This document shows, in pieces, positions 1 through 13,982 of a stretch of DNA of 64,000 nt. The stretch spans positions 2,401,001 through 2,465,000 of the forward strand of contig JAINUG010000031.1 of assembly GCA_029706075.1 (NCBI GenBank), written 5' to 3'. The notes beneath the pieces were generated by a model that saw only the letters and a list, made by a program, of their open reading frames with translations, searched no databases and had not been told where the DNA came from. Each line of letters starts with the position of its first letter. Position 1 is the first letter of the stretch. Source of the stretch: Aldrovandia affinis (taxonomy: Eukaryota; Chordata; Actinopteri; Notacanthiformes; Halosauridae). Position numbers and translations under genes: made by a program.

Positions 1-1959
1 CACATGTCAAAACAAGAGACATCTTTTTGGAATAGAAAGGTTTTGTACACTTTAGCTTGCCACCTTCTACGGACTTCTAACACTTTGTGTGATCTGGGGA
101 TATTCAAAGTACTCTCTGCTCAGGGAGAAAGTTGAAAGTTAAAATCTTTGGTAGAAACCTGGCACATGTCACCATAGTTTTGTTACCATGGAGATGGTTT
201 AGTTTTCTTGAATACAGTTCTGCCTTCAGCAAACTCTCTGCTGCACATAGGCTGGTACATCCAGCCAGCGACCAATCGCCTGTCCGCATTCCACTTAGCA
301 TAACACATCCGGCCAACAGGATCTTTAGTTGTTTTGTTGCACAGAAATTCTGTGAATTAATCCTCTCTGTTGTCACTGAAATTCAGGGACTCTTATTCAC
401 TCTGGGCCAAGAATCTGGCTGGATTCAATGTTCCCTTGGAAGTGTGTTAAAGTATACACAATTTATCAGTAACAAACTTCTGTCTTCTTGGTTTATGTTT
501 GATACAGTGGGGGAAATCATGTTTCCCTTCAATAATATACTTTCTTTTTAATACCATAGTATACTGTACATCAGTCTCATCACAAAGAAATGCAACTATG
601 CACACCCACATATCAATCTTTACATTAAGCTATTTGAGTAAAACAGGCTGTACAAGCTTTTTTACACCTGCATCTCAGTGAGTTGGGGTGATGATGATGC
701 CTGCTAGAAGGAACAAAAAGGACAGTGGTTCTGTGTTGCAGCCTAGGGTGCCCAGCTCACAGTGGTGCTCAGCTCACAGTGCTGCTGATTAATGACTAAG
801 GGCATGCATTTTTCACCACCTCTCTCAAGAAACTGACGTTGCTTTCTGATCCTCAAGGCGTTGTTGTAGGCACTCTATATTCAGTAATTAGTGGCAATTA
901 TTCAAAAGAACATGACGTTTTTCTACAAATTGATGTTGTGAGGGGAGATTCCTCTTATGGACAAGTTTTTACACCTCTACAACAAGTCATGAAAGAGGAA
1001 ACAACAAATTATCTAACAATAATTCAATTAAATACCAATATAAAATTGTGCTCCCTTAACTGAAATTTAACAATCAAGGCATCCCATCAATAGTAATTTG
1101 GTTCTTTACATTTTTATTTTGCCTTTAGGCTGTCAAAAAACATTTAGCTTTTGCTTTCAATTGTTTTTATATGTTTGTGCAGTTTAAAAATATCCGCCCA
1201 CTCATTTCAACATATCATTTCCTTTGCTCCTGGACGGGCATGATATGTCCTACAGAAGTGTCAACAGACATATTTTCACAATAGAAAGCAGCAGCCTACT
1301 TACAAATCAATCAGTATGATTACGTATGGGTGTGTGCAGCGTCAACTGCTGACTAGTCTACTACACTGCAATACGCACCTCATTTGTGGTAATTGAATGA
1401 TTACTTGAAATTGTAATGCATTGATTGCTTAACAGGTAGTTTCAGAGAGTCCTCCATCAACCTCTTGGTGTTGGAAGTACGGAACTGCAGGTTCCTGACA
1501 GAGGTGGTGAAAAATGCATGCCCTTATTAATGACCTGTGGAAGGTTTTATCCACTGAAATTGATTTGCTGAGATTCCGATAGATATAATAATTTTGGCAG
1601 TGATAGAAAATTATGAATTTCCTTGCTGCATAAGCAAATGTCAATTCAGAATGTTAGTAGATCAGACTAGTTGTTTGACACTCTACATGAAGTACAAGAA
1701 GTAAAGTTCAGTCTCTTTAAAACTAGGCAGTTGGTTAAAGCAACTGTGGTACTGGGAAGAGCAGACATGCTGAAAGAACTGCAGATTGTTCTGTGTAAAA
1801 TACTGTCAATCTTGTTCTTTTTTCAATGCGAATAGAAGACCTAATTCAAAATGTTGACCTTCACTAGAAACAGGTTGTAAACAATACTTGTATTTATTTT
1901 ATTCTACTTTATTTTTATTTTTTTTTGTAAAAAATTATATCAGATTTTTTCCCGTTTTT
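1..1959. other. Downstream intron or flank, nothing recognised
   Basis: AT-rich sequence with short incidental frames. No exon, repeat family or RNA gene recognised. Confidence 0.5.
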
Positions 1960-2106
1960 TTCCCAATTTGGAAGCCAATTATAACCTCCCCACACGAGTC
2001 CGCTGCTCATCTCTACGAGGCAAGTTAATTCTCAGAGGGCAGCGAACCACGTTCTGGAGACACCCTTATGTGCTTCATGGTGAACTCGAGCTGGCTCACC
2101 CTACCC
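1960..2106 (-). repeat. 3' fragment of an unnamed SINE-like repeat (copy 2)
   Basis: Read on the minus strand, this stretch matches the 3' part of the repeat at 61530-61832. Shared pieces, in the same order, are gggtgagcc, agggtgtctc.agaa, gaattaacttgcc(t/c)cgtag and a gtggggagg-type end. The 5' tRNA-like portion is missing. Beyond the shared part lies an aattggcttccaaattggga stretch and A-rich sequence that could be the element's true tail. I do not recognise a named family. Confidence 0.6.
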
Positions 2107-2300
2107 CCTCCCCATATATATATATGAAGAGTTTGGATGCAAAAGAAGAATAAATTTTTGTCATTTTCAGTAAATCATCACAATTTTTTATTGTGCTTTC
2201 TTGGTATAACTTATCATTTCCAAAAAGGGTGTAAGCAAAGTAACAGAAAGCCAGATTTTCTAAAATATACATTTAAATTAATTTTTTTGCTAAATTGAAA

Positions 2301-2427
2301 TGGGTTCACCCAGAGCGAGACTCAGCCATTGCATTCCGGTTGTGCTGACCACTACAAATTTCCCAGATGTGGGAATCTCGACTGTCTAATTTCTGGGAAT
2401 GGGGGACTGCGTTCGGTCTCTGACCTG
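2301..2427 (+). pseudogene. Truncated U1 snRNA pseudogene
   Basis: The sequence follows vertebrate U1 snRNA from about nucleotide 45 to the 3' end. Recognisable pieces are gcattccggttgtgctgacc (stem-loop II), the tttccca.atgtgggaa hairpin (stem-loop III), a degenerate Sm-site region aatttctgg where U1 has aatttgtgg, and gggggactgcgttcg (stem-loop IV), with a U1-like end at gacctg. The first 44 or so bases are absent, including the 5' splice-site recognition sequence and stem-loop I, and no snRNA promoter element is obvious just upstream. It is therefore a dead copy, probably retrotransposed. I inferred identity by comparison with the remembered U1 sequence. Confidence 0.88.
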
Positions 2428-2848
2428 ATATTATGGCGAAAATATCAATCTTATCCTCTTTCGCTTTGTAGGTCCCTGTTCTGAATTGTACTGCGCGGTT
2501 GTGCGAATTTAGTACGTTGCGTCTTTTAAAGGATAAAATACAGTAGTGGATATCTCGGTTTGTGCTAACAAGAGGGTACGGCGTGTATCGGTTTCTGCAA
2601 CAAACGTTGAATAACTGTACATAAAGCTTGAGATATATCGAGTTTGCAACCAAACAATTTGGAAATCGCAAAGACGCCACTGTGATCTCAATCACGGCTT
2701 GTTTGGTTTCGTTTTGACAGGAATGGCGTTTATTGGTTTTTGTTGTAAGCAAAATAAATAAATACAAATGGTCATGTCCCCATTTTTAAAGAGAAAACTC
2801 AGACCACAACTTACATCAAAATCTATTTAATGTAGCATTGACAATGAA

Positions 2849-2879
2849 GAAGAGAGAGAGAGGGAGAGAGAGAGAGAGA
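2849..2879. repeat. (AG)n microsatellite
   Basis: AG repeat with one interruption (aggg). Confidence 0.95.
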
Positions 2880-3776
2880 CAGAGCACAAACCAACAGGAA
2901 GTGTTCATGGGAAATAATCTCTATTTTTTTGTACACTCTATTGCGACTTGTGCTTGTTATGCATGTGATTGAATATTATCAGATTTTTCATTCAAACAAT
3001 GCTCACTTGATATGAATTCATCTGTGGGCAAATCACTTTTGCTCTGAAAACAAACATGTAGCAGATGCAAACACTGTGTGCTGAAGCTTGCAAATTTTTA
3101 TATGTGACGCCTTCTGTTTTTCTTGAAATGTAAAAAAAAATCTGAAGTCTGTTTTTGTTCCATAAAACCTTGTACGCATCCAATATTAATACATTAATAT
3201 TAACACATAAAGTCTGTCATTTATTCACTTCGCAAAACATGCTCTACTTTTTATGACCTACGATTGCTTCAAAATGTACACAATCAGGTTTTTGTTAAAC
3301 ACATTGCTACCATATTTCTGTGTTTCATATAACAATATTCACAAATATTTCTTCCCTTTTCAGTGTCGCCAAAATCTGGCGGCATCTGACATGACGTTTC
3401 TAACTGTCAGGGTAACAATAACTCTTAACAATAACTCCCGGACCCTTAAACTGAGACGAGAAGTGTGTACGGATGGAAGATGAAAAATAACTCTCATCTC
3501 CGTTTTTTTTCCCTTCTTTTTATTATTGTTCTGCAGTACGTAATTGATTGGTCTATTTAGCCATTGGTGCAGGTAATGAGGATCTATGCTGTGGCGTGTG
3601 TAAGAAGGTCTCCAGCTCCCCTCACTTAGACTCCTCCTACAAAATGCCTGCCTTGTCTGGTGATACAGGCAAGGAAGGTCCCTCTCTGAAAGACATAAAG
3701 AAAGAGAGAGAGAAAAGACAAGGGAGTCAGGCACCAGCTTTCCGTATTTTTCTTTAATGCCTATTTATACTGCCCA

Positions 3777-3800
3777 AGCGAGCGAGCGAGCAAGCGAGCC
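3777..3800. repeat. (GCGA)n tetranucleotide repeat
   Basis: About six GCGA units with one substitution (gcaa). Confidence 0.9.
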
Positions 3801-6800
3801 TGTAATTTTCAGAGCAAAAATGATTGACTGCAGATTGCAGATCTTTTCTCAGTTGGTCGGTGCTGGTGATTAAGAAGACACTGAGGGTTAGTGATTTTGA
3901 TTTCAGATGTCCTGGTTAGGATGAATGATGAGGTCCAAACAGATAATAGGCAGGGGTTAAAAATGTAAATGGTTATGCAGATTGCCCAATGCACTGATTT
4001 GTATAACATAGTCTCCTTACAGCAACGTTAAAGGACTAGAGAAGGATTCTTCAAATCACTGTCCTCGTGGGCCGAGCGCTGCTGTTTTTCCACCCTTCCT
4101 TTAGCTGGGAGTCAGGTGTGAAGACACTCTGGCCAATCAATTTCATTAATTGTTCAATTGACTGCCTGAGGGAAAGGAAATCAGGACCGAATTTGGATTT
4201 GTGGGCCAGGTTTGAGGAACCCTGGACTAGATTCGCTAACTCACATTCGGCAACTTTCCTTTTTTTCAGGTATCTTTTACAGGAATGAATGGGTCCCTCT
4301 CACTATATTTATTTGGTTTTAACCCATTATTCAATTGGAATCCATAAATCGCATTTCCCATGTGTGAAGAAAAACAATGTCCTTTAGCCATTTTGTGACA
4401 CAGTTGTGTTGTGCGCAGATAGCTTCCTTATCGAGCCCCTTCGGGACAGTCAGAAGACAACACGGCCCCAGATAGCATCTGCATAACAGAATGAGAGATA
4501 CACGAGCATTCCCAAATGCCCCCGCGATGCACTCGCACTCACATACAAGAGCATGCCAGAGATGCCATATCAGGTAACAGAACTGGCGAATACACCCAAA
4601 CACCAGCCAAACACATCGTGTGCCTTGTCAGAGTACGTCGATGATCTCTCCCCCTGAAGAAATACCCGCAACAAAAGGCCCAAAGGAGAATGGATACATG
4701 ATCCAGGAATTACACTGATTCAGAACAGCATGTGGGCAGGGCAAAGAACATCTCCCCTCTTTCTCTTTGCTTACAGTGAGCTTTTCCTGTAATGGACACC
4801 TAGGCGCTTTACTCTGAATAGATAGTGGCTCCGATGACTGATAACGCAGCTCACCCTTCTCTGATCCCAGTCCAAACCATTTTGTGTAAAAAGGCTAAAG
4901 CTTGTCATGATGATTCAGGGCATTATGTATCAGCATCAGTGTTTTTTTCCCATGAAAAATGTCATACTGTAGAAATGCAGATGGTTTGCAATGTTTTCCA
5001 AAGGAAACTTGCTTAGGGGCGATGTTGTGGCAAGGCCTTCATGTTCAAAACTCAGCACATTTTTTTTTTCTTGCATCAAAACATGAGCAGCATGAAAGCA
5101 CATTATTGTTTTGATTGAGTCTCTGGGTTAATGAGCAATCACTGGTAATGTGTCTAAATTAGTTATCTTCACACTGTAGCATTGGTGCACAAATTTAAAG
5201 GCGTGAAATAAAACCAACCTTTTTTGAATTAAGAATTCCACTCTGTCTCTATTTTTGACCTCTCCTCTGCATTTTGCTTCCAGAACTAAATAGATGAGTA
5301 TGGCTGGGTGTTCTGCAAAAAAAAAAGGTCATAGATAAATTACACACAGTGTATCCATCTCTTCCACATTCATTTTCCTCTTTCAACCTGTGTAATCAAA
5401 AGTAACAGCTCATTTTGCATGGGACTCGGTGTAGATGCATGTCTCAACTGAATTGCTTTAACAGACAGCTCAAAAGAACAGGGTATGTAAAAAAGAAATA
5501 CAAAATCTGTAGCTTTTTAAAAAAGATTTAAAAAAAAAATAGGTCCACAAAGTACTAGTAGATGTAAATAAATTATTTTGACCATGTTAATAATGATGCA
5601 AAGGATGTACTCTAGCAATGGTTTAGGGTTAGTACTATTGATCTTACCTTGAAAAGTTGAAAAATGGAATCATCCAGTCAACTTCTTTTCACTCTAGCTG
5701 GACTTGGAACAGCACACAACCAGGGGAAAACGGCTTTGAAAAGCTTTGTGTAGCCTAACCATTGCTGACTTTCCCACCTATTTACAAGTCAATATTTTCT
5801 ATTGTGCACAAATGTACTTACAATCTCACTGGGTAGAGATGAGACTATGAGATCCAAGAATATTTAATTGCATATAAAACGCATATATAGTATGTATGGA
5901 TGTCCACTTCCCGAAAGGTCTATTTTTCACATCCAGTTCTCTTCAGCGACAGGTTACTTGACAGTCGGTTTAAAGCTCACTGAGATCCTTTCTGATATGG
6001 AAGACCACCAACTTTGGTGCTTTGTGCATCTGGAGGCTTGCCTCTTCATCGCGCGTTCTGAATTTCTTGTAGTTGAATGGTGTTGGATATGTGCTTTATT
6101 CCCTATGAACCACTATTCAGAAGAATGATTTCTAGCAGAGCACTGCACTGCACAAATTGTTGTGTTAGTTAATGCGTGCATTCGGCAGCAGTTGTGTGGC
6201 TCACGATGGCTGCGCAATTCGCTTGTGTTCCTGTTGAAACTGGTATTTTTCACTGATAAGTCTCTTATTACTATCTCATCAGGCACTCCCAAGAAATATA
6301 AACCGTGTTTGCTGGTAAAAAAGTTAGTGAACCCACGCAGGTTCTTTTCCAAACAGGCACACTACCACACAACTAAAAGTTTCTGATTTCAGAGGCAGTA
6401 GGAAGCTGTACAGCATACATTTAAGGACATCCGTGCTTCCCTGGATTCCAATGCTATTTATTAGGTGTCACTCATTTTCTCTCACGCTTCACTTGATTTT
6501 GTTGTCAGGTGTCAGGCAATTTTTTCTCATCCCATATTTTCATTATCATACCTTAGACCTTGTTTGCTCATGACTCAGAAAACTCTTCTTTTTTTTTTAA
6601 ACCACAACAAAGTAAGCCTGTCACATACTACTAGCTGGCTTGTGCTATAAAATATGATTATTCCTGAAATTATGAATCCCTATTTATTTTTTAGCTATTT
6701 TTATACCCAATTTAATAAAAAGTTGTTGTAGTGGACATCACTGCAATGTCTTCCATCATTTCGGGAGAGTGCACGCATCTCCTCTTTTGCCAGCCTCTGC

Positions 6801-7411
6801 TCAGCAGCCTCACACCAGCTGACCTGTGTCAGAGGGGTGCACTACACGCTCAGATTGCAGGTGCCTGAACAACTAGAGAAGTTGCTTTTGTGCGGTGAGA
6901 CAGGGACAACCCTGCAAACTGAGACCTGATGATGTGGCCAATTATACATTTCCCAGTGGGGCTGCCAGCTACAGTCTGCACTGACATGGTATAACTTGTG
7001 TCCCCACACTGGAAACCACTGCTTTAGCAGGACCATTCGTTAGCCCCGTGAATACCTTTATTATTAAGAATTGTTATAATGTATCTGTTTGAGAGAACAT
7101 CCATCCAAGCTTCCTTCATTTTAACTAGGTTGGAAGCTAATATTGTATAAAATACAGCTAGCAATCACGCTAATGTTAATCAACAATGGCTGGCTGCATA
7201 ATGCAAAGAAATCTTGAAATGTGAGCATGTTAACAGTTAAGAGCAAGCTGTTCTTACAAAGAGCTTATAATAACATGAACAGCTAAGCTACAAGTCAATG
7301 TAACAAGATGGTATTGATCAAAACTCATGGAAAATTAAATTACATTCCTCAAATAAGATTTACATTTCACTGATGTGTAATCCAGCCAATTAAATGTATT
7401 TAGAAAATTCA

Positions 7412-7822
<411 letters not shown>

Positions 7823-7969
7823 TCAGACACACAAGCCGGGCCTGTCTGGTCTGGTCAAAGAGCAGAAGAGGTATTCTATCATACTACTATTACATGTCGC
7901 GTTAGATCACTGATGTTTATTGTGACCATTGGCCTTGGAAAAACATATACACCGTGTGTGTATATATAG

Positions 7970-7971
<2 letters not shown>

Positions 7972-8007
<36 letters not shown>
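7972..8007. repeat. (TA)n microsatellite
   Basis: About 18 TA units in the intron upstream of the 7655-7779 exon. Confidence 0.97.
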
Positions 8008-8009
<2 letters not shown>

Positions 8010-8805
8010 TAAATATAAGTGGGATAATCAACAGTGTTTTAAAGATGGGCTAGAACAAAATCAAACAGTTCACACCAGTATGTCCACTCTGTTGTTACCA
8101 CTTCTGAGAATGGACACACAGGTGTGTTTGGAATAACTGAACATTCTGAATGATGACGTGACATTCGCTGCTTATGGTAGCTGGCTAGTAATAAGCTAGA
8201 TACACGACACAGCGACAGAAAAATAGCGTAACATTGTGCGTAAAGTTTGTGCAACATAAATCATAAACGAGAGTGAAAGTAAATAACCTTACTCAACTCA
8301 ACGTTTTGGTATCATGGAAGCATTGCTATCGCTTTTATTATGTTGTTTTATGAGACATGATGCCAAACAATACCACCAAATACCTCCAAACATAACAAAC
8401 TGAACAGTTGCTAAAATAACATTGCTAAATATTGTAGCCTATTGATAAAAAAAAACCTTCTACTCTTTATTCAGGATCTTATTCAGAGTCGCATCAGAGT
8501 GGATGAAATATGTTCACCTTTTCAAGACAGTGTATATTGCAATGATTGGTTCAATGTAAATCAGCAGCAAATCTCACTGTTGTGGAAATGAAGACAGAGA
8601 AACAAGTGTAGATCGAGCACAGTCCTTTCAAATGTATCACTCTGACAGAAAAATAGAAATAAGTAGGCTATTGTTCTAAAATAAAACTCACCCACTGTGA
8701 AATAATTACCATTCTTTTTGATGTCACTGAGTTCAGAAAGACTTCCATTCCTGATCTCTGATGTTCTACCGTAGCTAATGTTAATCAAGGTGATTCTTGT
8801 AGTGA

Positions 8806-9425
8806 TTTACATTTTTACATTTTAAGCATTTAGCAGACGCTCTTATCCAGAGCAACTTACAAGATGTGCATTAATACATGGTAGGAACAATCATAGTTAG
8901 TGCACGAGATCAGTGCAGTATTACAGCAATAGATATCATTGCAGGCATCTGCGTACCATACCTGTAACACTGGGAAGGAAACGTTTTTTTTGTTTTGTTT
9001 TGTTTTGGAGTATAGTGTTGAACAAGTAAACGGTGGTGAAGACAATTTAGCTAGATGGACAGAGTTCAGTGGTAGTGGAGTCTGAAGAGGTGGGTTTTGA
9101 GTCTCTTGCGGAAGATCGCAAGTGATTCCGCGGTCCTGACCAATTGCAGAAGGTCATTCCACCAGCGAGGGATCAGGACAGAGAAGAGGCGAGACCGCGA
9201 GGAGCGGCTGCCAGGCGCCCGGAGGGAAGGGATAGTCAGTTTACCAGAGGAGGCGGAGCGGAGGGGTCTGGGAGGGTGTAGGGAGTGATGAGTGACTGGA
9301 GGTAAGGGGGAGCAGTACCTCTGGCCGCTTGAAAAGCAAGCACCAGTGATTTGAATCTGATGCGTGCTGCGATGGGGAGCCAGTGATAGATGTAGAAACA
9401 GCAGAGGCACATTTGACTTTTTTAA
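8806..9425 (-). mobile_element. 5'-truncated L2-clade LINE (UnaL2-like), 3' end of ORF2 plus tail
   Basis: Minus-strand translation gives the C-terminal end of an L2/CR1 reverse-transcriptase ORF: HWLPIAARIRFKSLVLAFQA, and after a +/-1 frameshift the SVLIPRWWNDLL and AESLAIFRKRLKTHLF motifs, then a stop near 9066. About 200 bp of 3' UTR follows, then the terminal hairpin ctctggataagagcgtctgc near 8835-8860 and degenerate TGTAA-type repeats. 5' truncation is normal for LINE insertion. The tail matches that of the eel-type SINEs in this window, so this is the sort of LINE that would mobilise them. It is dead because of truncation and frameshift. Confidence 0.85.
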
Positions 9426-12357
9426 ACATAATTTTTTAACATGTAAATCTAGAAGAGAAGACCAACTACCACGTTTTCACATTTTATGGAAGTGTTTGTT
9501 CGACCTACCAAGCTCACGCCTAGTGGGTGTTCCTTACAAGGCTGACTTGTAAATTATTTGTTGGTCCTAAAAAGGCAAAATATTGTAATCTCTCCCATAA
9601 ATGCCCTTGATTCCTTTTAACCTTTTATTTCTTCTAACATTTAGGCTAGGAAAAGAAATTTAAGGACAACAAGTGTTTTCTGAATTTTCTCTCAAGGCAA
9701 TTCGTTTTGCAATGAAACATTAGCTGTGGCATTAATCTTGCATTTTAATGAAATGTAATTTCCTCTAATTATCATTTACAAAACACATCCTGTAAGCCAT
9801 CAAGAAAAATACAAAATTTTTCTTTTTTAATTTCTCATTGCCTTAAGAAAGTAGATGTGTGCTTGCATGCAGTGTATGTGTATGTGTATTCAAGACAGAT
9901 GCATATGAGTAACTTCAGTCATATGGCTCACATTGCGGGACTCATATGAGAAGACTGCTATAGACTCCATTACAAGAGAAACTCTTCATTATTATCCTCT
10001 TATAAAAGCTTAATAAAGCATTAACAACAACAGCATAAATTATTTACAAATGCAGTGCTAATGTTTAGGCCTACGTGAATAAAAGGAGGAAATGTAGTTG
10101 CCTGACTGACAAAATTCAAGATTTACAATATACATTTATATACATTTTTATCAGCTTTTTTGTGCATTGTGTTTATTTATCTATGCAATGCACACCAATG
10201 CAAAGGTAGAAAAGCCATCAAAGGGCGTAAGCAAGTAATCCACTTTGGATTGTCTGGCTGGCAGATTAATTCTAAAACCAGAGTTGCAATTAGGAAAGAA
10301 GGAGCCTAAAGAAATATAGAGCATGCATTTTTGGAGTCCTTCTTTAAATAGGCTAAAGGACAACTAATGGAACATAATGAAAATGCATCAATTTTCTTTG
10401 CTCTCTGAAAGGAACAGTTTTGAGGGATGTTCCAACTCACGATGAAAGGCTTTTGGCTTGGGGGAAGCCATCAGATAAGTAATGTAAAAAAAATAATGCC
10501 TTTTAGGCTAAGAGGAGCAAACAGAACTGCCCTGGAATTATGTGACCCTGGACCCATGCATTGCTTTTAAACTGTATATTTGAATTGTGATGGGGGCCTG
10601 AGTGTGGGGGGTCACAGGGTGAGAAGAGAAGCAGGGGATTGGATCTGAGCGTTTTGAAAGGGTATGTATCCCTCATGTTCTGACCCTGCTTGGGCCAGAC
10701 CTCGTACAGGATGTCCCATCCTCTGACATGGGAGCGTGGACTACTCACTCTGAGTGAATCACTTACAGCAGCTCATCGTCATACACAAACTGGCATGGTA
10801 TGCACTGCTGGGTCTGGCTCTCTAAATAAGATATTTAATTTGCACCTTAGTGAATAAGAATCGTGAGTAAATCTGGGGCTGAACTGCAAAAGCCTGCTCT
10901 TTTGTACTGCTACGCCTCTTAAAAAGACAGCGAGTATGACATTACTGCTTAGCATTGAGCCTCACCTTTAAAAAAAGGAAATGATTTTGCCTATTAATAA
11001 TTATCTCCATTTGCCCTCAAAACTGTTGGCCACAGTGCAAATAGATTGCACCTGGAACTGTGGTGATATGCAGTTAAGCCGGGCAGTAATTGAAGGTTAA
11101 ATATTAAATACGAGATATTTTTCATCCATTCTGTACAGTTTATCTGGTCTTGGTGTAACCAAGGTTACAGGGTAACAATTAATCAATAATAACTCTCTGC
11201 AGGCAGTTATTTCCTCACTCTGGAGCAAATCGGGGATAGTGCGAGTTGCTCTTCGCATAGAGCGAGACACGTTCTGTGCATGCATTGCTCTCTTTGTGCA
11301 TCTTCACAGAAATTGTTTTAGAATGGGACACAATATATCTGTGTAATCCTTACGGGCCCTAATGACACCTTTACTGTGTTATACATCCCAGGTACGCCTT
11401 CAGAGAAACTGTGAGCACAGAGTATGCGAAATGAAGCATTACATTTCCGATTCAGCGCAGGAACCAAACGGCCATTAATCTGAAGGTCCCTGTGTCAATC
11501 TGGCGAGATAGAGTCATGTGTTACTCTGTCACTTTTCATTTTCAACATCAGTCAGCATCGTGTCCCATGGTGGCTATTACCCAGAAAGCCCATGCATGAT
11601 GGAGAATGCACCATTTCATGTAATCATCCTTGATTTGTGAACTTGTGAATTTTCATATTGATTTTAAAAATCAACCAATGCAGAGCACAGGCACACATCC
11701 TCTACCGCTGAGCCAAACATGATGCTTCTGTTTAATACAGGGACAGTGTCATCCATCACATTTATTATTATGCTAGTGAAAGAACCAACGGATGACACTG
11801 TGCAGAGAGGAGGCTGGCCTGAACCATCTATTTCACTGGGATTTTGAATGGTTTCATCTATTTCTGTTACATTTCTGGAAATCAAAAACAAGGCCCTTGA
11901 ATAACCAAAATAGCACCGGAGAGCAACCATAGATTGCGAAGTGTGTTTTCTATTGAACTTGAGCATGACCCATGCATATACAACAGTTAGATGCTCAAAC
12001 AATACAACTGAAAAAAACACCTAACTCATAGAAAAACAGGACATTTCATCCTTATGAAACTTAACGCTGCCTGAGGAAGACCATAAGGTTGGAATGTGTT
12101 GTTTTGCTCTGAGTTGGCTATTCAAGCCACTGATATTTTGTGTCTGTTGTGCTGTGTATTGCATTTGTGAGTTCCAAAGTTTTGTGTACTCTTTACTGAA
12201 CTACACTAAGCCCAGTAAATAATACACTTGCCTATCTGTGGCTGCTCTCCTGCACCATTTTGGTTATTCGGGGGCCCTGTTTGTGTACAGCCCATGCCCC
12301 TCACTATTAATTGTGCTCAGGAAATAAAGTCCACAATCTAAGAGTTGTTGTAAGAGG
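9426..12357. other. Intron sequence, nothing recognised
   Basis: Unique-looking AT-rich sequence. No exon or named repeat seen. Confidence 0.5.
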
Positions 12358-12645
12358 TACAGGTAATTGCCAAAATAAAGGAAACACCAACATAAAGTGT
12401 CTTAACAGGGTGTTGGGCCACCATGAGACGGCCATGGCATATGGTTTACATCGTTTTCATGCTCATCAAACCATTCAGTGACCACCTCCTGCCCTGTGGA
12501 TGGGGCATTGTCATCCTGGTAGAGACCACTCCCATCAGGATAGAAATGCTTCACCATAGGATGAAGGTGATCACTCAGAATGGCTTTGTGTTTATTGGAA
12601 TTTATCTTGCCTTCTAAGGAGTTAGTGGACCTAAACCATGCTATA
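12358..12645 (-). mobile_element. Tc1-like DNA transposon fragment (family A, one end retained)
   Basis: The terminal inverted repeat taCAGGTAATTGCCAAAAT with a TA at 12358-12359 is followed by minus-strand transposase remnants matching the copy at 39751-40301 (catcaaaccattcagtgacc, tgcttcaccataggatgaag, ggacctaaaccatgc). About 200 bp present in the 39.75 kb copy is deleted here at the gaga/cggccatgg junction. The far end is lost. Confidence 0.8.
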
Positions 12646-13601
12646 GCACCATGCTATACCATATTACAATATACAATCGTACAACATATGTTATTTCATA
12701 TGCACAAAATGACTCATGGAACAGAGAAAAACACTAATTGACACAGTGTTCATTCCTTAAAATACATATTTCAAATGTCATATCATTAATTATAAGGATT
12801 GCCTGCAGTTACTAAATGGGTCACATGGGTTTCCTGAGTGTGGTCAAGGCAATCTGCATGTACCATAATACTGGGGCACAGCAAAGTGATGGGACTGTTT
12901 TCTATTTACTCTTTACTTTTTCATTTTTTGAAAGGCAAGCCTGAAAACTTATTTTTCATTACAAGCCTAGGTAGGATTTATATTCAACACTTTCAATGCA
13001 GGATTCAAGCTAAATTGAAAATGGTGAAGTATTACCTGCAAAAGAAAAATCAATCTTTGGAATAAAAAAGAAGAGAGGCAGAGATCAGATTAAAATGCTG
13101 GCTTACCAAGGATGCTGAAATATGAGATAGACTTTGCATGCAAAATTAATGATATTTATTGTACACAGAGTCACACAGATTATTATTGAATGTAGGTTGT
13201 GGTATTCTCAAACACACACAATGCGAACATGTTTGAGCCCTTTTTTAATGGGTGTAATATATCATGTGTATCACTTTGTACGGAACAAATGAAATATTCT
13301 ATTGGTACAGAAGGCGGTACACGGACACCGAATCAAATCATAAATCTGATTGCTGTATTATCATTACAGGCAACATTGGGGACCTCTGTGTCAATTTTCT
13401 TAAATGGTTCCAGCAATTCGATGTGCCCCAAAAAATGGAGAAGCCATGCCAGGTTTCCATACACTAAATTATAATCAAGAAGAATGGCTTGCTGGAGTTT
13501 GATTTAAGAGAATAAAACGATTTAATTTGCTGAAAGAAATCAGAACACACAATTACATGCACACACACACCCACCCACAGACACATACGTATTTATATAT
13601 A

Positions 13602-13982
13602 TACAGGTAACTGCCAAAATAAAGGTAGTTAGTAATAAAGGTCACTTAGGTAAATGAGCGATACAAAGTATATTAAAAGCAGGAGCTTCCACACAAGTAT
13701 GGTTCCTGAGTAATGAAGCAATTAACATCATTACATCCCATCGTGTTCTCAATAAGCAGTTTGCGGAGTGCATGTGTGGCGCACACCAAAATAAACACCC
13801 AAATAAACCTACAGGCCTATAGTGCTTGTTTCCCACGGTGATAGATTCTGGTAGCTCTGTTATGGTGTGGGGTACATTTTCCTGTCATGGTTTAGGTCCA
13901 CTCAACCCCTTAGAGTGAAAGGTAAATACAAACATACAAAGCCATTATGAGTGATCACCTTCATCCTATGGTAAAGCACGCA
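13602..13982 (+). mobile_element. Tc1-like DNA transposon fragment (family A, opposite orientation)
   Basis: It begins with the same inverted repeat, taCAGGTAACTGCCAAAAT, beside a short TA tract. The DDE-domain remnant GSSVMVWGTFSCHGLGPLNP lies at about 13850-13915 on the plus strand, then tcctatggtaaagca. The middle of the transposase and the right end are missing. With 12358-12645 it makes two copies of one family, 1 kb apart and in opposite orientation. Confidence 0.75.

Noticed and set aside
2306-2767. 153-codon minus-strand open frame
   Set aside because: It runs antisense through the U1 snRNA pseudogene, has no family resemblance and no splice or promoter support.
6842-7036. Cysteine-containing minus-strand frame just past the candidate last tafa1 exon
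   Set aside because: Its cysteine pattern does not match TAFA and there are no matching splice sites. It may be old repeat or 3' UTR-like sequence.
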